A stretch of DNA of 64,000 nt from an uncultured Campylobacter sp. GTDB lineage: Bacteria > Campylobacterota > Campylobacteria > Campylobacterales > Campylobacteraceae. The notes under the pieces are model-generated. The model was not told the origin of the DNA. It saw nothing but the letters and a program-made list of their open reading frames with translations, and made no database searches. Both the position numbers and the translations under genes were made by a program. Positions within the stretch are counted from its first letter, which is position 1. Every line of letters starts with the position of its first letter. Below are positions 16,644 to 26,280 of this stretch, piece after piece. The DNA is taken from positions 1 through 64,000 of the forward strand of contig NZ_CAKZTI010000025.1 of assembly GCF_937921625.1 (NCBI RefSeq). Reading direction: 5' to 3'.

Positions 16644-19616
16644 TTGATTTTTGAAGCAAAAGACGCGGCGACGCTGCAAAAGGCGGGCATTACGACGCTT
16701 TTGGATCTGGCGCTGCTTCTGCCCAAAAGCTTCGACGATCTAAGCGTTAGAGACGCGCCCTGCGCGGGCGAGAGCACGGCGGAGGTCGAGTGCCTCTTCC
16801 AGCACAGGCGCGGCTCGATGCTCATCGTCGCGGCGCACTGCCTCAGCTGGGAGCGCGAGATCAAAATCGTGATCTTCAATGCCAAAAGTTGGCACTTCGG
16901 CGCCTTCAAGCGCGGCAAAAAATTCTTCATCCACGGCAAATGCGACGAGAGCTTCGGCTCGTGGCAGTTCGTAAACCCAAAAATCGTAAGCGAGCCGGGC
17001 AGGATCGCGCCCAAATACAAAGCCGTGCTGAGCGACGCTGCGGCGCAAAAGCTGATCAAAAAATATCTAAGCGCGGGCGCGCTTTTAGCCTGCGGGCTAC
17101 GCGCGGACGAAGCGGCGGTACTGCTCGCGCTACACGAGAGCTCGCCGCGCAGCGTGCGAATGCTAGCTGCGTTAAATAGGCAGCTCAAGGAAGGCGGCGC
17201 GGAAAATTTTGGCGAGCGCGACGACGTTTCAAACGGCGGCAAAATTCCGAGTGGCAGTGAAATTTTAAATGGCGGAATTTCAAACAGCGACAAAATTTTA
17301 AATGACGACAGAATTTTAGGTAACGGAGAAATTCCAAGCTCGCAAAGCTCGGTAGCCGCCGAAATTTTAAAGGGCAGATCGCAAAACGGTGAAATTTTTA
17401 GGGGTAAAATTTCAAACTATCCTCAAAGTAGCGGAGCTCTTGCCTGCGAAGCAATGCGCGGCACGGAGAACGAAATTTTAAGCGACGGAATTCCAAATGG
17501 CGCGGAGACTTCACTCCCCCCAAGCCTCCGTGACGACGAGATTGCGAGCGATAAAATTTTAAACGGCGAAGGGCGCCAAGCGCACGATGCAGAGATTTAT
17601 AACGACGAAAATTTTTGCGTCCAAAGCGATGAGGATTTTCTTGCTGTATACGGCGCGGAGGCGCGCGAGGATGAAATTTCGGACGACTTTAAAGCCGATA
17701 ATGAAGCGGCGGCGAACAGTGATAAAATTTCAAATGACCTAGTATCCGATATCCAAGCAGCGGCACGACCAGCAGACGTTGAAGCCGCAATTGCACAACC
17801 CATGACCAAGCAGTCCGTAGCCGAAGCCATAGTCGCGCAACAAATTGCAAGCGCCCAAGACGTAGATACACAATCCGCAGTGATTAAAACTTCAGACGTT
17901 CGAATCGCAGATTTGCAACCCGTAGCCGTCCAAACTCAAAACGCAAGTATGCAACCCGCAGCAATCCAAACTTCAAGCCAAGTAGCGAGCGCACAAACCG
18001 CGACCATCCAAACTTTGAGTGCACAAGCTACGGGCGCACAGCCTGTATGCAATCAAACTGAAAATCTTCAGACGGTAGTAGCCGCGCGGATCGCAACCGC
18101 AGAGCCTATGATCGCTCAAAATGTAAGCGATGCCGAAACTGTCCATGCCGCCGAGGCCGCACCTATGAGCGCTTCGCGCGATTGTGCCGTGCAATCTACG
18201 CATTACCAAACTGGAACTATCCAGACCGCAGCCGCCCAAGCTACGACCGCCATACCTACAATCGCTCAAATTGCAAGCGACGCCGGAACTGTCCATGCCG
18301 CCGAGGCCGTCCGAGCCGCAGCCGTAACGCAGATAAGCGGTGCTGCGATTTTACGCACGCTGAAATTTGTAGAAATTCTAAACTACCTGCAAAAGCTAAG
18401 CGCAAAAAAAACAAGTTTCCCGGCGCAAATTTACCCGCTGCGCGACATTTCGGATTGGCTTGCTTCGCTTCCTTTTGAGCCTACGCGCGATCAGTTGGGT
18501 GCGATAAAGGACATCGCTAGCGATCTGCAAAGCCCTCTAGCGCGCCGCCGCGTCGTCATGGGCGACGTAGGTAGCGGCAAGACGCTCGTGATCCTCGCGA
18601 GTGCGGCGATGAACTACCCGCGCATCAGCTATCTGATGGCGCCTACGAGCATCTTGACCGAACAGATTTACGCTGAGGCGCTCCGTCTGCTGCCGCCGCA
18701 GATTAAGGTTCTGCTCGTAAAAAGCGGCGATCGCGAGCCGAATTTCGCGGGCGCGCACCTTATCATCGGCACTCACGCCCTGCTCTACCACGAGCTCGCG
18801 CCGTCAAATCTCATAATGGTCGATGAGCAGCACCGCTTCGGCTCCAACCAGCGCGAAAAGATCGCGCGCCTCACCGAAAACGGCGAGTTTCGCGCGCATT
18901 TCATTCAGTTTAGCGCTACGCCGATACCGCGCACGCTAAGCATGATCCAATCCGAGCTCGTAAACTTTAGCTTTTTAAAACAGCTGCCGTTTGAAAAACA
19001 GATCAAAACCAAAATTTTGCAAAACGACGGATTTGCGGGCTTTATGCAGGATCTGCGCCGTGAGCTTGCCGCGGGCAATCAAGCGATCATCGTCTATCCG
19101 CTCGTGCAGCAAAGCGAAAGCTCGGTCTATCAAAGCCTTGAGGAGGCGGCGCCGTTTTGGAAGGCTCAATTCCCAGATGTCCTGATCACCCACGGCAGCG
19201 ACAAGGACAAGGAGGAGGTTTTGCGCCGCTTCCGCGATGAAGGGCGACTGCTGATAACCACGACGATAGTCGAAGTGGGTATCTCGCTGCCGCGGCTTAG
19301 CGTCATTTTAATCGTGGGCGCCGAGCGAATGGGGCTCGCGTCGCTTCATCAGCTGCGAGGGCGTGTCGGACGCAAAGGCCAGGCGGGGCGCTGCTACCTC
19401 TACACCAAGCTCAAATCCCCACCGCAGCGCCTGCGCGAGTTCGCAGCGACGCTGGATGGATTTAAGGTCGCAAATATCGATCTGAAAAACCGCCAAGGGG
19501 GCGATCTGCTGGGCGGCTCGGTACAGCACGGCGCGATGTTTACGTGGTATGATTACGAAGAGGACGTGACGGCTGCGGCAAAGCAGCGACTGAAAGACAT
19601 AGGACGGGGCGCGTGA
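16644..19616 (+). CDS. recG: ATP-dependent DNA helicase RecG with a large internal insert
   Basis: Branch-migrating helicase that reverses stalled forks. The N-terminal wedge region (to about residue 180), Walker A GDVGSGKT (640-647), the DEQH box in MVDEQHRFG (D727), and the motifs SATPIPRTL and LHQLRGRVGRKGQ are all present. At 990 residues it is about 385 longer than expected. Residues about 183-570, between the wedge and the helicase core, are low complexity: first Asn/Gly/Ser-rich with EIL/KIL/EIS steps coded by AAATTTT words, then Ala/Gln/Thr-rich with an in-frame 150-base duplication (18111-18160 and 18261-18310). The TTG at 16644 has AAGGA six bases upstream; the ATG at 16637 runs straight into a stop. 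Activity of the enzyme is likely but the linker is extraordinary. Confidence 0.92.
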   Translation: MIFEAKDAATLQKAGITTLLDLALLLPKSFDDLSVRDAPCAGESTAEVECLFQHRRGSMLIVAAHCLSWEREIKIVIFNAKSWHFGAFKRGKKFFIHGKCDESFGSWQFVNPKIVSEPGRIAPKYKAVLSDAAAQKLIKKYLSAGALLACGLRADEAAVLLALHESSPRSVRMLAALNRQLKEGGAENFGERDDVSNGGKIPSGSEILNGGISNSDKILNDDRILGNGEIPSSQSSVAAEILKGRSQNGEIFRGKISNYPQSSGALACEAMRGTENEILSDGIPNGAETSLPPSLRDDEIASDKILNGEGRQAHDAEIYNDENFCVQSDEDFLAVYGAEAREDEISDDFKADNEAAANSDKISNDLVSDIQAAARPADVEAAIAQPMTKQSVAEAIVAQQIASAQDVDTQSAVIKTSDVRIADLQPVAVQTQNASMQPAAIQTSSQVASAQTATIQTLSAQATGAQPVCNQTENLQTVVAARIATAEPMIAQNVSDAETVHAAEAAPMSASRDCAVQSTHYQTGTIQTAAAQATTAIPTIAQIASDAGTVHAAEAVRAAAVTQISGAAILRTLKFVEILNYLQKLSAKKTSFPAQIYPLRDISDWLASLPFEPTRDQLGAIKDIASDLQSPLARRRVVMGDVGSGKTLVILASAAMNYPRISYLMAPTSILTEQIYAEALRLLPPQIKVLLVKSGDREPNFAGAHLIIGTHALLYHELAPSNLIMVDEQHRFGSNQREKIARLTENGEFRAHFIQFSATPIPRTLSMIQSELVNFSFLKQLPFEKQIKTKILQNDGFAGFMQDLRRELAAGNQAIIVYPLVQQSESSVYQSLEEAAPFWKAQFPDVLITHGSDKDKEEVLRRFRDEGRLLITTTIVEVGISLPRLSVILIVGAERMGLASLHQLRGRVGRKGQAGRCYLYTKLKSPPQRLREFAATLDGFKVANIDLKNRQGGDLLGGSVQHGAMFTWYDYEEDVTAAAKQRLKDIGRGA
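18111..18310 (+). repeat. 150-bp-period in-frame repeat inside recG
   Basis: The block beginning ATCGCTCAAA and ending in GTCCATGCCGCCGAGGCCG occurs at 18111-18160 and 18261-18310, nearly identical and exactly 150 bases (50 codons) apart. The encoded motif is IAQ(N/I)(V/A)SDA(E/G)TVHAAEA. Confidence 0.85.
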
Positions 19617-19829
19617 AATTCTACGAGATACGATAGAATTTAAACGTAATTTTAGTCGCGGCAAAATTTTACGAAGCGAATGCGATTATGAGGTAATGGG
19701 CGATCTGATATAAAATTTGAAATTTCACGGCGCAGATTGCATCGGATAAAATTTAGAGCTTTACCAAGCGTCGTTTGCTTTTAATTTCTAAAATTTATGC
19801 AACTTAAAGTCCAAAAAAAGGAGAGCAAA

Positions 19830-20312
19830 ATGGCTTGCGTGACCTACGACAAGGCGAAATGGCACTGGGGCGCAAAAAATGCGCCGACAGATATCCCGCA
19901 GGAAAACGGCGCGACGCACATCGCGTTTTTCTTCCGCTGGTGCATGGAGCGCAAGCTCTATTCCAAGGACTTCGCGGCGGATTTCGCGGACGATATAGCG
20001 CGGATGAACGATAGCTTTGATTATCGTCAGTATTTTTTCGACGCCATGGACGGCGTGCTGGGTAGCGACGAGCTAAACGCCGTGGGTAAGGCCTTTGCGA
20101 AAGCCTACTACACCACGGACCGCACGAAATTTGCCAAAACGCACGGCTGGTATTTGCAAGATTACGACGATTTCGTCGCACGCAAATTCGGCGATAAAAA
20201 CTTCGACAACGCCTATTTTTACATAGAAAACTCGCCGCAAAATTACGCCGAGATCAAAGAGATCATCGATCGCCGCTACGAGGAATTCTTGAGCTTCAAG
20301 GCGGCGAAGTAG
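19830..20312 (+). CDS. conserved hypothetical protein, DUF7832-like
   Basis: 160-residue cytoplasmic protein without signal or membrane segment. It opens with Trp-rich KAKWHWGAKNAPTDIP followed by ENGATHIAFFFRWCMER, a pattern I associate with a family of uncharacterised small proteins (possibly DUF7832); the rest is acidic and aromatic-rich. No function can be given; related proteins are sometimes found in toxin-immunity settings but nothing here supports that. ATG at 19830 is chosen because AAGGAGAG is placed about six bases upstream; the open frame continues 11 codons further without a ribosome site. It stands alone between recG and hisS. Confidence 0.75.
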   Translation: MACVTYDKAKWHWGAKNAPTDIPQENGATHIAFFFRWCMERKLYSKDFAADFADDIARMNDSFDYRQYFFDAMDGVLGSDELNAVGKAFAKAYYTTDRTKFAKTHGWYLQDYDDFVARKFGDKNFDNAYFYIENSPQNYAEIKEIIDRRYEEFLSFKAAK

Positions 20313-20844
20313 AAATTTTACCGCGAGCTTAGCCGGTTTGAAATAGACGCCTAAGTCGAAACGGCGGTGCGATCGACGGTGCGGTAAAATTTAAAATTTT
20401 ACGCAATGCGTTAAATTTTGCGCAGCGCGTAAATTTCGGTGGCGCTTTAATTTTACATAGCATGCCACGAGCCGGCGCGACGCATCGCAAATTAAATTTT
20501 AAAATCCAACCGCTTCGCAGTGCGGGATACATTAAACCTAGCGGCGCGCTGTTTTTATAAGCCTGGCGCTGTATTTGCAAGCTCTCAGAATGCAATATTA
20601 GCAGCCGTTACGCCGATCGTCGCGCCGTAAATTTTATAAACGCCGATCGTTTAAAATAATTCTCAAAGATCGCGCAATCCGCATTTTAAGAATAAATTTG
20701 AAATTTTAAAATCATCGCGGCGCGCGATGTAAATAAGCAGAACCGATACGTTGCTGCGAGCGGCAGGGCTTAAAATTTAGGTAAATTTAACTATAATCGC
20801 CGCAAAAATTTGAAAATTTTAAAATTTCACAAAGGATTTCATCG
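20313..20844. other. intergenic region upstream of hisS
   Basis: 532 bases with no gene. It holds many AAATTT-type words, including GCGTTAAATTTTGCGC and GCGTAAATTT units near 20405-20435, and ends with the hisS promoter region. Confidence 0.6.
20792..20797 (+). promoter_or_regulatory. -10 box for the hisS operon
   Basis: TATAAT in the context AACTATAATCG, 48 bases before the hisS ATG. No clear -35. Confidence 0.5.
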
Positions 20845-22086
20845 ATGATCAAGGCACTTCGCGGTATGAACGATATTTCAGGCGAACAGGCGCGCATCTA
20901 CTCGCAAATTTTAAGCGTGTGCGAGCGCGTGGCGCGCAATTACGGCTTTTGCCTCATCGAAACTCCCAAGCTCGAGCAGACCGCGCTATTTCGCCGCAGC
21001 GTCGGCGAGAGCAGCGACATCGTCGGCAAGGAGATGTATGAGTTTAGCGACAAAAGTGGTGAGAGCGTCTGCCTGCGCCCCGAGGGCACCGCGGGCGTCG
21101 TGCGCGCCTTTATCGAAAAAAAGCTCGATCGCAGCGGCGGCGTGCATAAATTTTATTATCAAGGCTCGATGTTTCGCTACGAGCGCCCGCAAAAGGGGCG
21201 CCTGCGCGAGTTTCATCAATTCGGCGTCGAGTGCTTCGGCGAAAATAGCGTTTATGAGGACGCGAGCGTGATTTTGATGCTGGCGCAAATTTTACGCGAG
21301 CTAAATGTCGCCGCAACGCTTAAAATCAACTCTTTAGGCGACGAGGAGTGCATGCCGGCATATAAAACCAAGCTCGTAAATTTCTTGCAAGGACACAAAG
21401 ACAGGCTCTGCGAGGACTGCCAAAGGCGCATCGATACCAATCCGATCCGCGTGCTGGACTGCAAAAACGAAAGCTGCCAGAAAATTTTAGCCGCCGCGCC
21501 TCTTATAACGGAAAATTTAAACGACGCCTGCGCCGCGGAATTTGTGCAGCTGCAAAGAATTTTAACCCAAAACGGGCAAAAATTTGAAATAGATCCGAAG
21601 CTCGTGCGCGGGCTTGATTACTACTGCAAAACCGCCTTTGAGTTCGTCTCAAGCGAGCTTGGCGCGCAAAGCGCCGTAGGCGGCGGCGGGCGCTACGACA
21701 GGCTCGTGGAGTTTTTAGGCGGCAGAAAGACGGCGGGCGTGGGCTTCGCGATCGGTATCGAGCGAATAGCCGAAATTTTAAAAACGCGCGAAAGCCCACA
21801 AGCGCGCGAGGGACTTTATATCGGCGCGCTGGATGAAGCATTCGTAAGCACGGCATTTTCATTTGCGCTAAAACTGCGAAAGTTTTGCAAAACTCAAATT
21901 TCATACGAGCCCAAGAGCCTAGCCAAGCATTTAAAGGCAGCCGACGGGGCGGAGGCTAAATTTTGCCTTTGCATCGGGCAGGACGAGTTTGACCGAGCCG
22001 AGGTGTGGTGTAAAAATTTAGAGGATCAAACCACCTTCGCGATCAAATTTAAAGAGGTCGAAGCGTTTTTTAAGGATAGAGCATGA
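20845..22086 (+). CDS. hisS: histidyl-tRNA synthetase
   Basis: Class II synthetase charging tRNA-His. The 413-residue protein begins with the family sequence IKALRGMNDISGEQ; motif 2 is seen as MFRYERPQKGRLREFHQFGVE, and the histidine-binding motif as LVRGLDYYCKTAFEF with the glycine-rich GGGGRYDRLVEFLGG. ATG 20845 follows AAAGGA. First gene of a chain in which almost every junction overlaps (hisS-speA ATGA). Confidence 0.96.
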   Translation: MIKALRGMNDISGEQARIYSQILSVCERVARNYGFCLIETPKLEQTALFRRSVGESSDIVGKEMYEFSDKSGESVCLRPEGTAGVVRAFIEKKLDRSGGVHKFYYQGSMFRYERPQKGRLREFHQFGVECFGENSVYEDASVILMLAQILRELNVAATLKINSLGDEECMPAYKTKLVNFLQGHKDRLCEDCQRRIDTNPIRVLDCKNESCQKILAAAPLITENLNDACAAEFVQLQRILTQNGQKFEIDPKLVRGLDYYCKTAFEFVSSELGAQSAVGGGGRYDRLVEFLGGRKTAGVGFAIGIERIAEILKTRESPQAREGLYIGALDEAFVSTAFSFALKLRKFCKTQISYEPKSLAKHLKAADGAEAKFCLCIGQDEFDRAEVWCKNLEDQTTFAIKFKEVEAFFKDRA

Positions 22087-23921
22087 GCGATTACGGACTA
22101 AATATTTGGGGAAATTCCAACTTCACGATAGACGGGGGCAAACTATGCCTAAACTCCGATTTCAAGCAGCCTTTGGTAGATATCATAAAAGAGATCCGCG
22201 CAGACGGCGTGCGAGGCCCGATACTGCTGCGCTTCCCGCACCTCATCAAAAAGCAGATCGTCGAAATTTATTCAAATTTTAACCGAGCCATTAAGGAGTT
22301 TGATTACAAGGGAAAATTCCACGCCGTCTATCCGCTTAAGGTAAATCAATTCCCGGGCTTCGTTAAAAATTTAGTCGATATCGGCGAGCCTTACGGATAC
22401 GGACTCGAGGCCGGCAGCAAGCCCGAACTGCTGCTAGCGATGGCGTATAACAAATACGGCGCGCCGATTACCGTAAACGGTTTTAAAGATAAGGAGCTCA
22501 TCAATATCGGCTTCATCGCCGCAGAGATGGGACATAACGTAACGCTTACGATCGAGGGGTTAAACGAGCTTGAAACCATCATCGAAACGGCCAAGGAGCG
22601 GTTTGCGCCAAAGCCATTCATCGGGCTTCGCATCAGGCTGCACAACTCCGGAAGCGGGCTGTGGGCGAAAAGCGGCGGGATAAATTCCAAATTCGGCCTT
22701 ACCTCGACCGAGCTTATAGAGGCGATAAATTTGCTCAAGAAAAACGACCTCATCGAGCAGTTTACGATGATTCATTTTCATATCGGCTCGCAGATTACAG
22801 AGATTCATCCGCTCAAAAAGGCCCTCATCGAGGCGGGCAACATCTATACCGAGCTTCGCAAAATGGGCGCGAAAAATTTAAAATCCATAAATTTAGGCGG
22901 AGGTCTTGCTATCGAATACTCCCAAGCCAAAGAAAGCTCCAGCCGCAACTATACGCTAAAAGAATACGCCAACGACGTGGTCTTTCTACTAAAATCGATC
23001 GCAGAGGATAAAAAAGAGGCCGAGCCCGATATTTTTATCGAGAGCGGAAGATACGTAGCCGCCAGCCACGCGGTGCTCGTGGCGCCGATTTTGGAGCTTT
23101 TTACCCAAGAATACGCCGAAGAGAAGCTCGCCCTAAAAAAGGATAATCCGCCGGTAGTCGCCGAGCTATACGATCTGTATAAAACTCTAAAACCCTCCAA
23201 CGCGCTAGAGTATCTGCACGACGCCATGTCGCACATGGAGAGTGTGCTTACCCTTTTTGATCTAGGATATGTCGATCTGATCGACCGCTCAAATGGCGAA
23301 ATTTTGGTTCATCTAATAATGCGAAAGGCGTATGGAATTTTAGGCAACAAGCAAGAGTATAGCAATTTCTTAAACTCCCTAGGCAACGCCCAAGAGCGCT
23401 ATTTAGTAAATTTTTCGATCTTTCAAAGCTTGCCCGATTTTTGGGGCATCAAGCAGCACTTCCCAATCATGCCGTTAGAGAGGCTGGACGAGCGCGCCAC
23501 GCTATCGGCGTCAATCTGGGATATCACCTGCGATAGCGACGGCGAGATAGAATTCGACAATCAAAAAAATCCGCTCTTTCTGCACGATTTCGATCCTGAA
23601 AAAGAGGAGTATTTTTTGGGCTTTTTCCTTGTCGGAGCCTATCAGGAGGTGCTTGGCATGAGCCACAACCTCTTTGCACACCCCACTGAAGCGACCGTGA
23701 TCTTAAAGGATGACGGCGGCTTTGAGATCAAGGATTTTATCGAATCTCAATCGGTCATCGACATCTTGGAGGATATGGACTACGACGTAGTAGATATCCG
23801 CGAAAGCCTAAACGAGCGCGTCGAAAAATCAAATCTTATCGGAGATAAAGAGAAAAAGCATATCCTGGGCGAGCTATATCTGTTTTTAAACGACAACAGC
23901 TATCTAAAGACGATCAAATGA
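22083..23921 (+). CDS. speA: biosynthetic arginine decarboxylase
   Basis: PLP-dependent enzyme converting arginine to agmatine, the entry to polyamines. At 612 residues it matches the SpeA family; the PLP lysine is K86 in HAVYPLKVNQ, and the glycine-rich phosphate-binding segment is LKSINLGGGLAIEYSQ. It overlaps hisS and cysE as ATGA at both ends. The hisS-speA-cysE-aspB order is conserved in campylobacters. Confidence 0.95.
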   Translation: MSDYGLNIWGNSNFTIDGGKLCLNSDFKQPLVDIIKEIRADGVRGPILLRFPHLIKKQIVEIYSNFNRAIKEFDYKGKFHAVYPLKVNQFPGFVKNLVDIGEPYGYGLEAGSKPELLLAMAYNKYGAPITVNGFKDKELINIGFIAAEMGHNVTLTIEGLNELETIIETAKERFAPKPFIGLRIRLHNSGSGLWAKSGGINSKFGLTSTELIEAINLLKKNDLIEQFTMIHFHIGSQITEIHPLKKALIEAGNIYTELRKMGAKNLKSINLGGGLAIEYSQAKESSSRNYTLKEYANDVVFLLKSIAEDKKEAEPDIFIESGRYVAASHAVLVAPILELFTQEYAEEKLALKKDNPPVVAELYDLYKTLKPSNALEYLHDAMSHMESVLTLFDLGYVDLIDRSNGEILVHLIMRKAYGILGNKQEYSNFLNSLGNAQERYLVNFSIFQSLPDFWGIKQHFPIMPLERLDERATLSASIWDITCDSDGEIEFDNQKNPLFLHDFDPEKEEYFLGFFLVGAYQEVLGMSHNLFAHPTEATVILKDDGGFEIKDFIESQSVIDILEDMDYDVVDIRESLNERVEKSNLIGDKEKKHILGELYLFLNDNSYLKTIK

Positions 23922-24613
23922 GTTTTTGGCAAATTTTAAAACGGGACTTCACCGAGCCCTTGCGCCAAGACCCCGCATGCAATAGCGTATTTGAGATATT
24001 TTTCTGCTATCCCGGCGTCTGGGCGCTGATAAATTACCGCTTCGCGCATTTTTTCTACGAGCGAGGTTTTAAGCTCATTGCTCGCGCGATCAGCGGACTT
24101 AGCCGCATAATCACCGCCGTAGATATAAACCCCGGCGCACAGATCGGCTCGGGCGTGTTTTTCGACCACGCCACGGGGCTTGTCATCGGAGAAACGGCGA
24201 TCATCGGCGATAACTGTCTGATCTATCAGGGCGTCACTCTCGGCGGCGTGAGCTTAGAGCACGGCAAGCGCCATCCGACGCTGCAAAACGGCGTCGTAGT
24301 TGGTGCAGGAGCTAAAGTGCTAGGCAACATCACCATCGGCGAAAATTCCAAAATCGGCGCAAATTCCGTCGTCGTAAAGGACGTCGAGCCAAACTGCACC
24401 GCTGTAGGCGTGCCTGCTAGAATTTTAGGAAGCTGTGAGAGCGATCCTTTAGCGCATAATAAAATTCCCGATATCAGCCAGGAGCTTATCAAATATCTCA
24501 TCAAGCGTATCGAAATTTTGGAAGATTGCATCTGCAGCGGCAGAAAAGATATCGCCGAAATGGATGAGGATCTCAATAAATTCTACGAAGAGTATCTAAA
24601 ATCATTAAAATAA
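23918..24613 (+). CDS. cysE: serine O-acetyltransferase
   Basis: Acetylates serine with acetyl-CoA, the first step of cysteine synthesis. 231 residues: helical N-terminal part, then left-handed beta-helix hexapeptide repeats (from about residue 65), with the active-site segment DINPGAQIGSGVFFDHATG (H84) and IYQGVTLGG. The C-terminal tail is longer than in the shortest family members. ATG overlaps the speA stop. Confidence 0.94.
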   Translation: MSFWQILKRDFTEPLRQDPACNSVFEIFFCYPGVWALINYRFAHFFYERGFKLIARAISGLSRIITAVDINPGAQIGSGVFFDHATGLVIGETAIIGDNCLIYQGVTLGGVSLEHGKRHPTLQNGVVVGAGAKVLGNITIGENSKIGANSVVVKDVEPNCTAVGVPARILGSCESDPLAHNKIPDISQELIKYLIKRIEILEDCICSGRKDIAEMDEDLNKFYEEYLKSLK

Positions 24614-24625
24614 TAAGGGTTAAAA

Positions 24626-25105
24626 GTGAAAAAGGCTCTATTTTTTATAATTTGTGCTATTTTGTCGGCAAGCGGCAGCGACGCTAATAGCGTGAAAAAT
24701 TCCGCGGACGACGCCAGAATAAGTTTAGTAAAAAGTCTATACATCAAGGACACCTATTTCGGCGATCACAAAAATGCCCTATCAGCTTCTTTCAGATCCG
24801 TGCTTATGCAAGATGAAGCATCTGCTGGCGAAGGTGAGGTGGGCTGCTTGGACTATGATCCGGTAATCGGCGGTCAAGATGTCTGCGACGATGCGAAATA
24901 TGATTTTGAGCTAGGGCAGCGCGATACCGTCGTAGTAACTCAGACCTGCCCCTACGGCACGCAGACGATAATCTACAAACTCGTCCGTAGCGGAGGAGAT
25001 TATAAAATCGACGATATCTACAACCAAGACCCAAGCGGCGGCAGGGCTTTTAGCGTCAAAAATCAAATTTTAAATTGTCTAAACCAATCCAAGGAGCATC
25101 AATGA
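24626..25105 (+). CDS. secreted hypothetical protein between cysE and aspB
   Basis: 159 residues with a clear signal peptide (KKALFFIICAILSASGSDA); the mature part has cysteines near GCLDYDP, QDVCDD, QTCPYG and LNCLNQ, so two disulphides are possible in the periplasm. The pattern 'short domain with a central beta-rich core and final DDIYN segment' recalls small periplasmic DUF3828-type proteins, but I do not recognise it securely. GTG start at 24626 after AAGGGT. It sits within the conserved cysE-aspB pair and overlaps aspB as ATGA. Confidence 0.72.
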   Translation: MKKALFFIICAILSASGSDANSVKNSADDARISLVKSLYIKDTYFGDHKNALSASFRSVLMQDEASAGEGEVGCLDYDPVIGGQDVCDDAKYDFELGQRDTVVVTQTCPYGTQTIIYKLVRSGGDYKIDDIYNQDPSGGRAFSVKNQILNCLNQSKEHQ

Positions 25106-26280
25106 AATTAACACTTTCAAGTCGCGTAAGCAAGCTCGGCGAAAGCCTAACGATCGCAATCAGCACCAAAGCCAAGCAGATGAAAGCCCAGGGGCAAGAC
25201 GTCGTAATCCTAAGCGCGGGCGAGCCTGATTTCGATACTGCAGAGGTCGCCAAAAAAGCTGTCATAGAAGCTATGGCTAAGGGCTGTGGAAAATATACAC
25301 CGGTTGCCGGAACGCCTGAAATTTTAAATTTAATCGCGCAGAAGCTAAAGCGCGACAACGGCCTAAATTACAGGCCCGATCAGATCATCACCAACGTAGG
25401 CGCCAAACACTCTCTATTTAACGCCTTTAACTGCATCTTAAACGAAGGCGATGAGGTCATAATACCGGCGCCTTATTGGGTCACCTACCCAGACATCGTA
25501 AAATTCTGCGGCAGCAAGCCCGTCATCGTAAACACAAAGGCGGAAAACCGATATAAAATCACCGCCTCACAGCTTAAAGCCGCGATCACCCCGCGCACGA
25601 AGGCGCTGTGTCTTTTTAACCCGAGTAACCCCGCAGGCGCCGTATATTCGCGCCAGGAGCTGCAAGAGCTTGCGGAAGTGCTAAAAGGCACGGATATTTT
25701 AGTAATTGCCGATGAAATTTACGAAAAAATCGTCTTCGGCAAGAGCTTCATAGCCGCAGCAAGCATCAGTGGGGATATGTTCGGGCGCACCGTGACGATC
25801 AACGGGCTAAGCAAATGCGGCGCGATGCCCGGTTGGCGCTTCGGCTACACCGCCTGTGCTATCGATGAGCTAAATAAGGCGATGATAAACCTGCAAAGCC
25901 AAAGCGTCAGCAACGTAGCAAGCATCGTCCAGGCAGGCGCTATGCCAGTGCTGCGTGGCGAGGCGGATGATTATATCGAGGAGATGAGGCGCGAATACGA
26001 GCGCAGGCGCGATTTTGGCACGGACGCAATAGGTGCGATCCCAGGGCTTAGTGTCGTAAAACCAGATGGCGCATTTTATTTCTTCATAGATTGCTCTCAG
26101 GTAGAACCCGATAGTATGAAATTCTGCATGCAACTGTTAGATAAAGGGCTCGTAGCCACGGTGCCAGGAAGCGGATTTGGTATGGATGGGCACTTCCGCG
26201 TAAGCTTTGCATGCTCTATGGAAAATCTAAAACGCGGCTTTGAGCGCATAGAAAAATTCGTAAAAAATTACCACAGATAG
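25102..26280 (+). CDS. aspB: aspartate aminotransferase (class I, PLP)
   Basis: Transfers the amino group between aspartate and 2-oxoglutarate. 392 residues; PLP lysine K238 in GLSKCGAMPGWRFGY; also NPSNPAGAVYS and ADEIYEKIVF, the cofactor-binding Asn and Asp-Tyr motifs of subgroup I-gamma enzymes. ATG 25102 is preferred over the TTG nine codons upstream because AAGGAG lies five bases before it and it overlaps the preceding stop as ATGA. Last gene of the hisS chain. Confidence 0.94.
   Translation: MKLTLSSRVSKLGESLTIAISTKAKQMKAQGQDVVILSAGEPDFDTAEVAKKAVIEAMAKGCGKYTPVAGTPEILNLIAQKLKRDNGLNYRPDQIITNVGAKHSLFNAFNCILNEGDEVIIPAPYWVTYPDIVKFCGSKPVIVNTKAENRYKITASQLKAAITPRTKALCLFNPSNPAGAVYSRQELQELAEVLKGTDILVIADEIYEKIVFGKSFIAAASISGDMFGRTVTINGLSKCGAMPGWRFGYTACAIDELNKAMINLQSQSVSNVASIVQAGAMPVLRGEADDYIEEMRREYERRRDFGTDAIGAIPGLSVVKPDGAFYFFIDCSQVEPDSMKFCMQLLDKGLVATVPGSGFGMDGHFRVSFACSMENLKRGFERIEKFVKNYHR

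Noticed and set aside
16172..16679. Minus-strand frames of 129 and 91 codons upstream of recG
   Set aside because: Built entirely from the spaced AAATTT array (KFYR/KFNR steps) and antisense to the recG start; no ribosome site.
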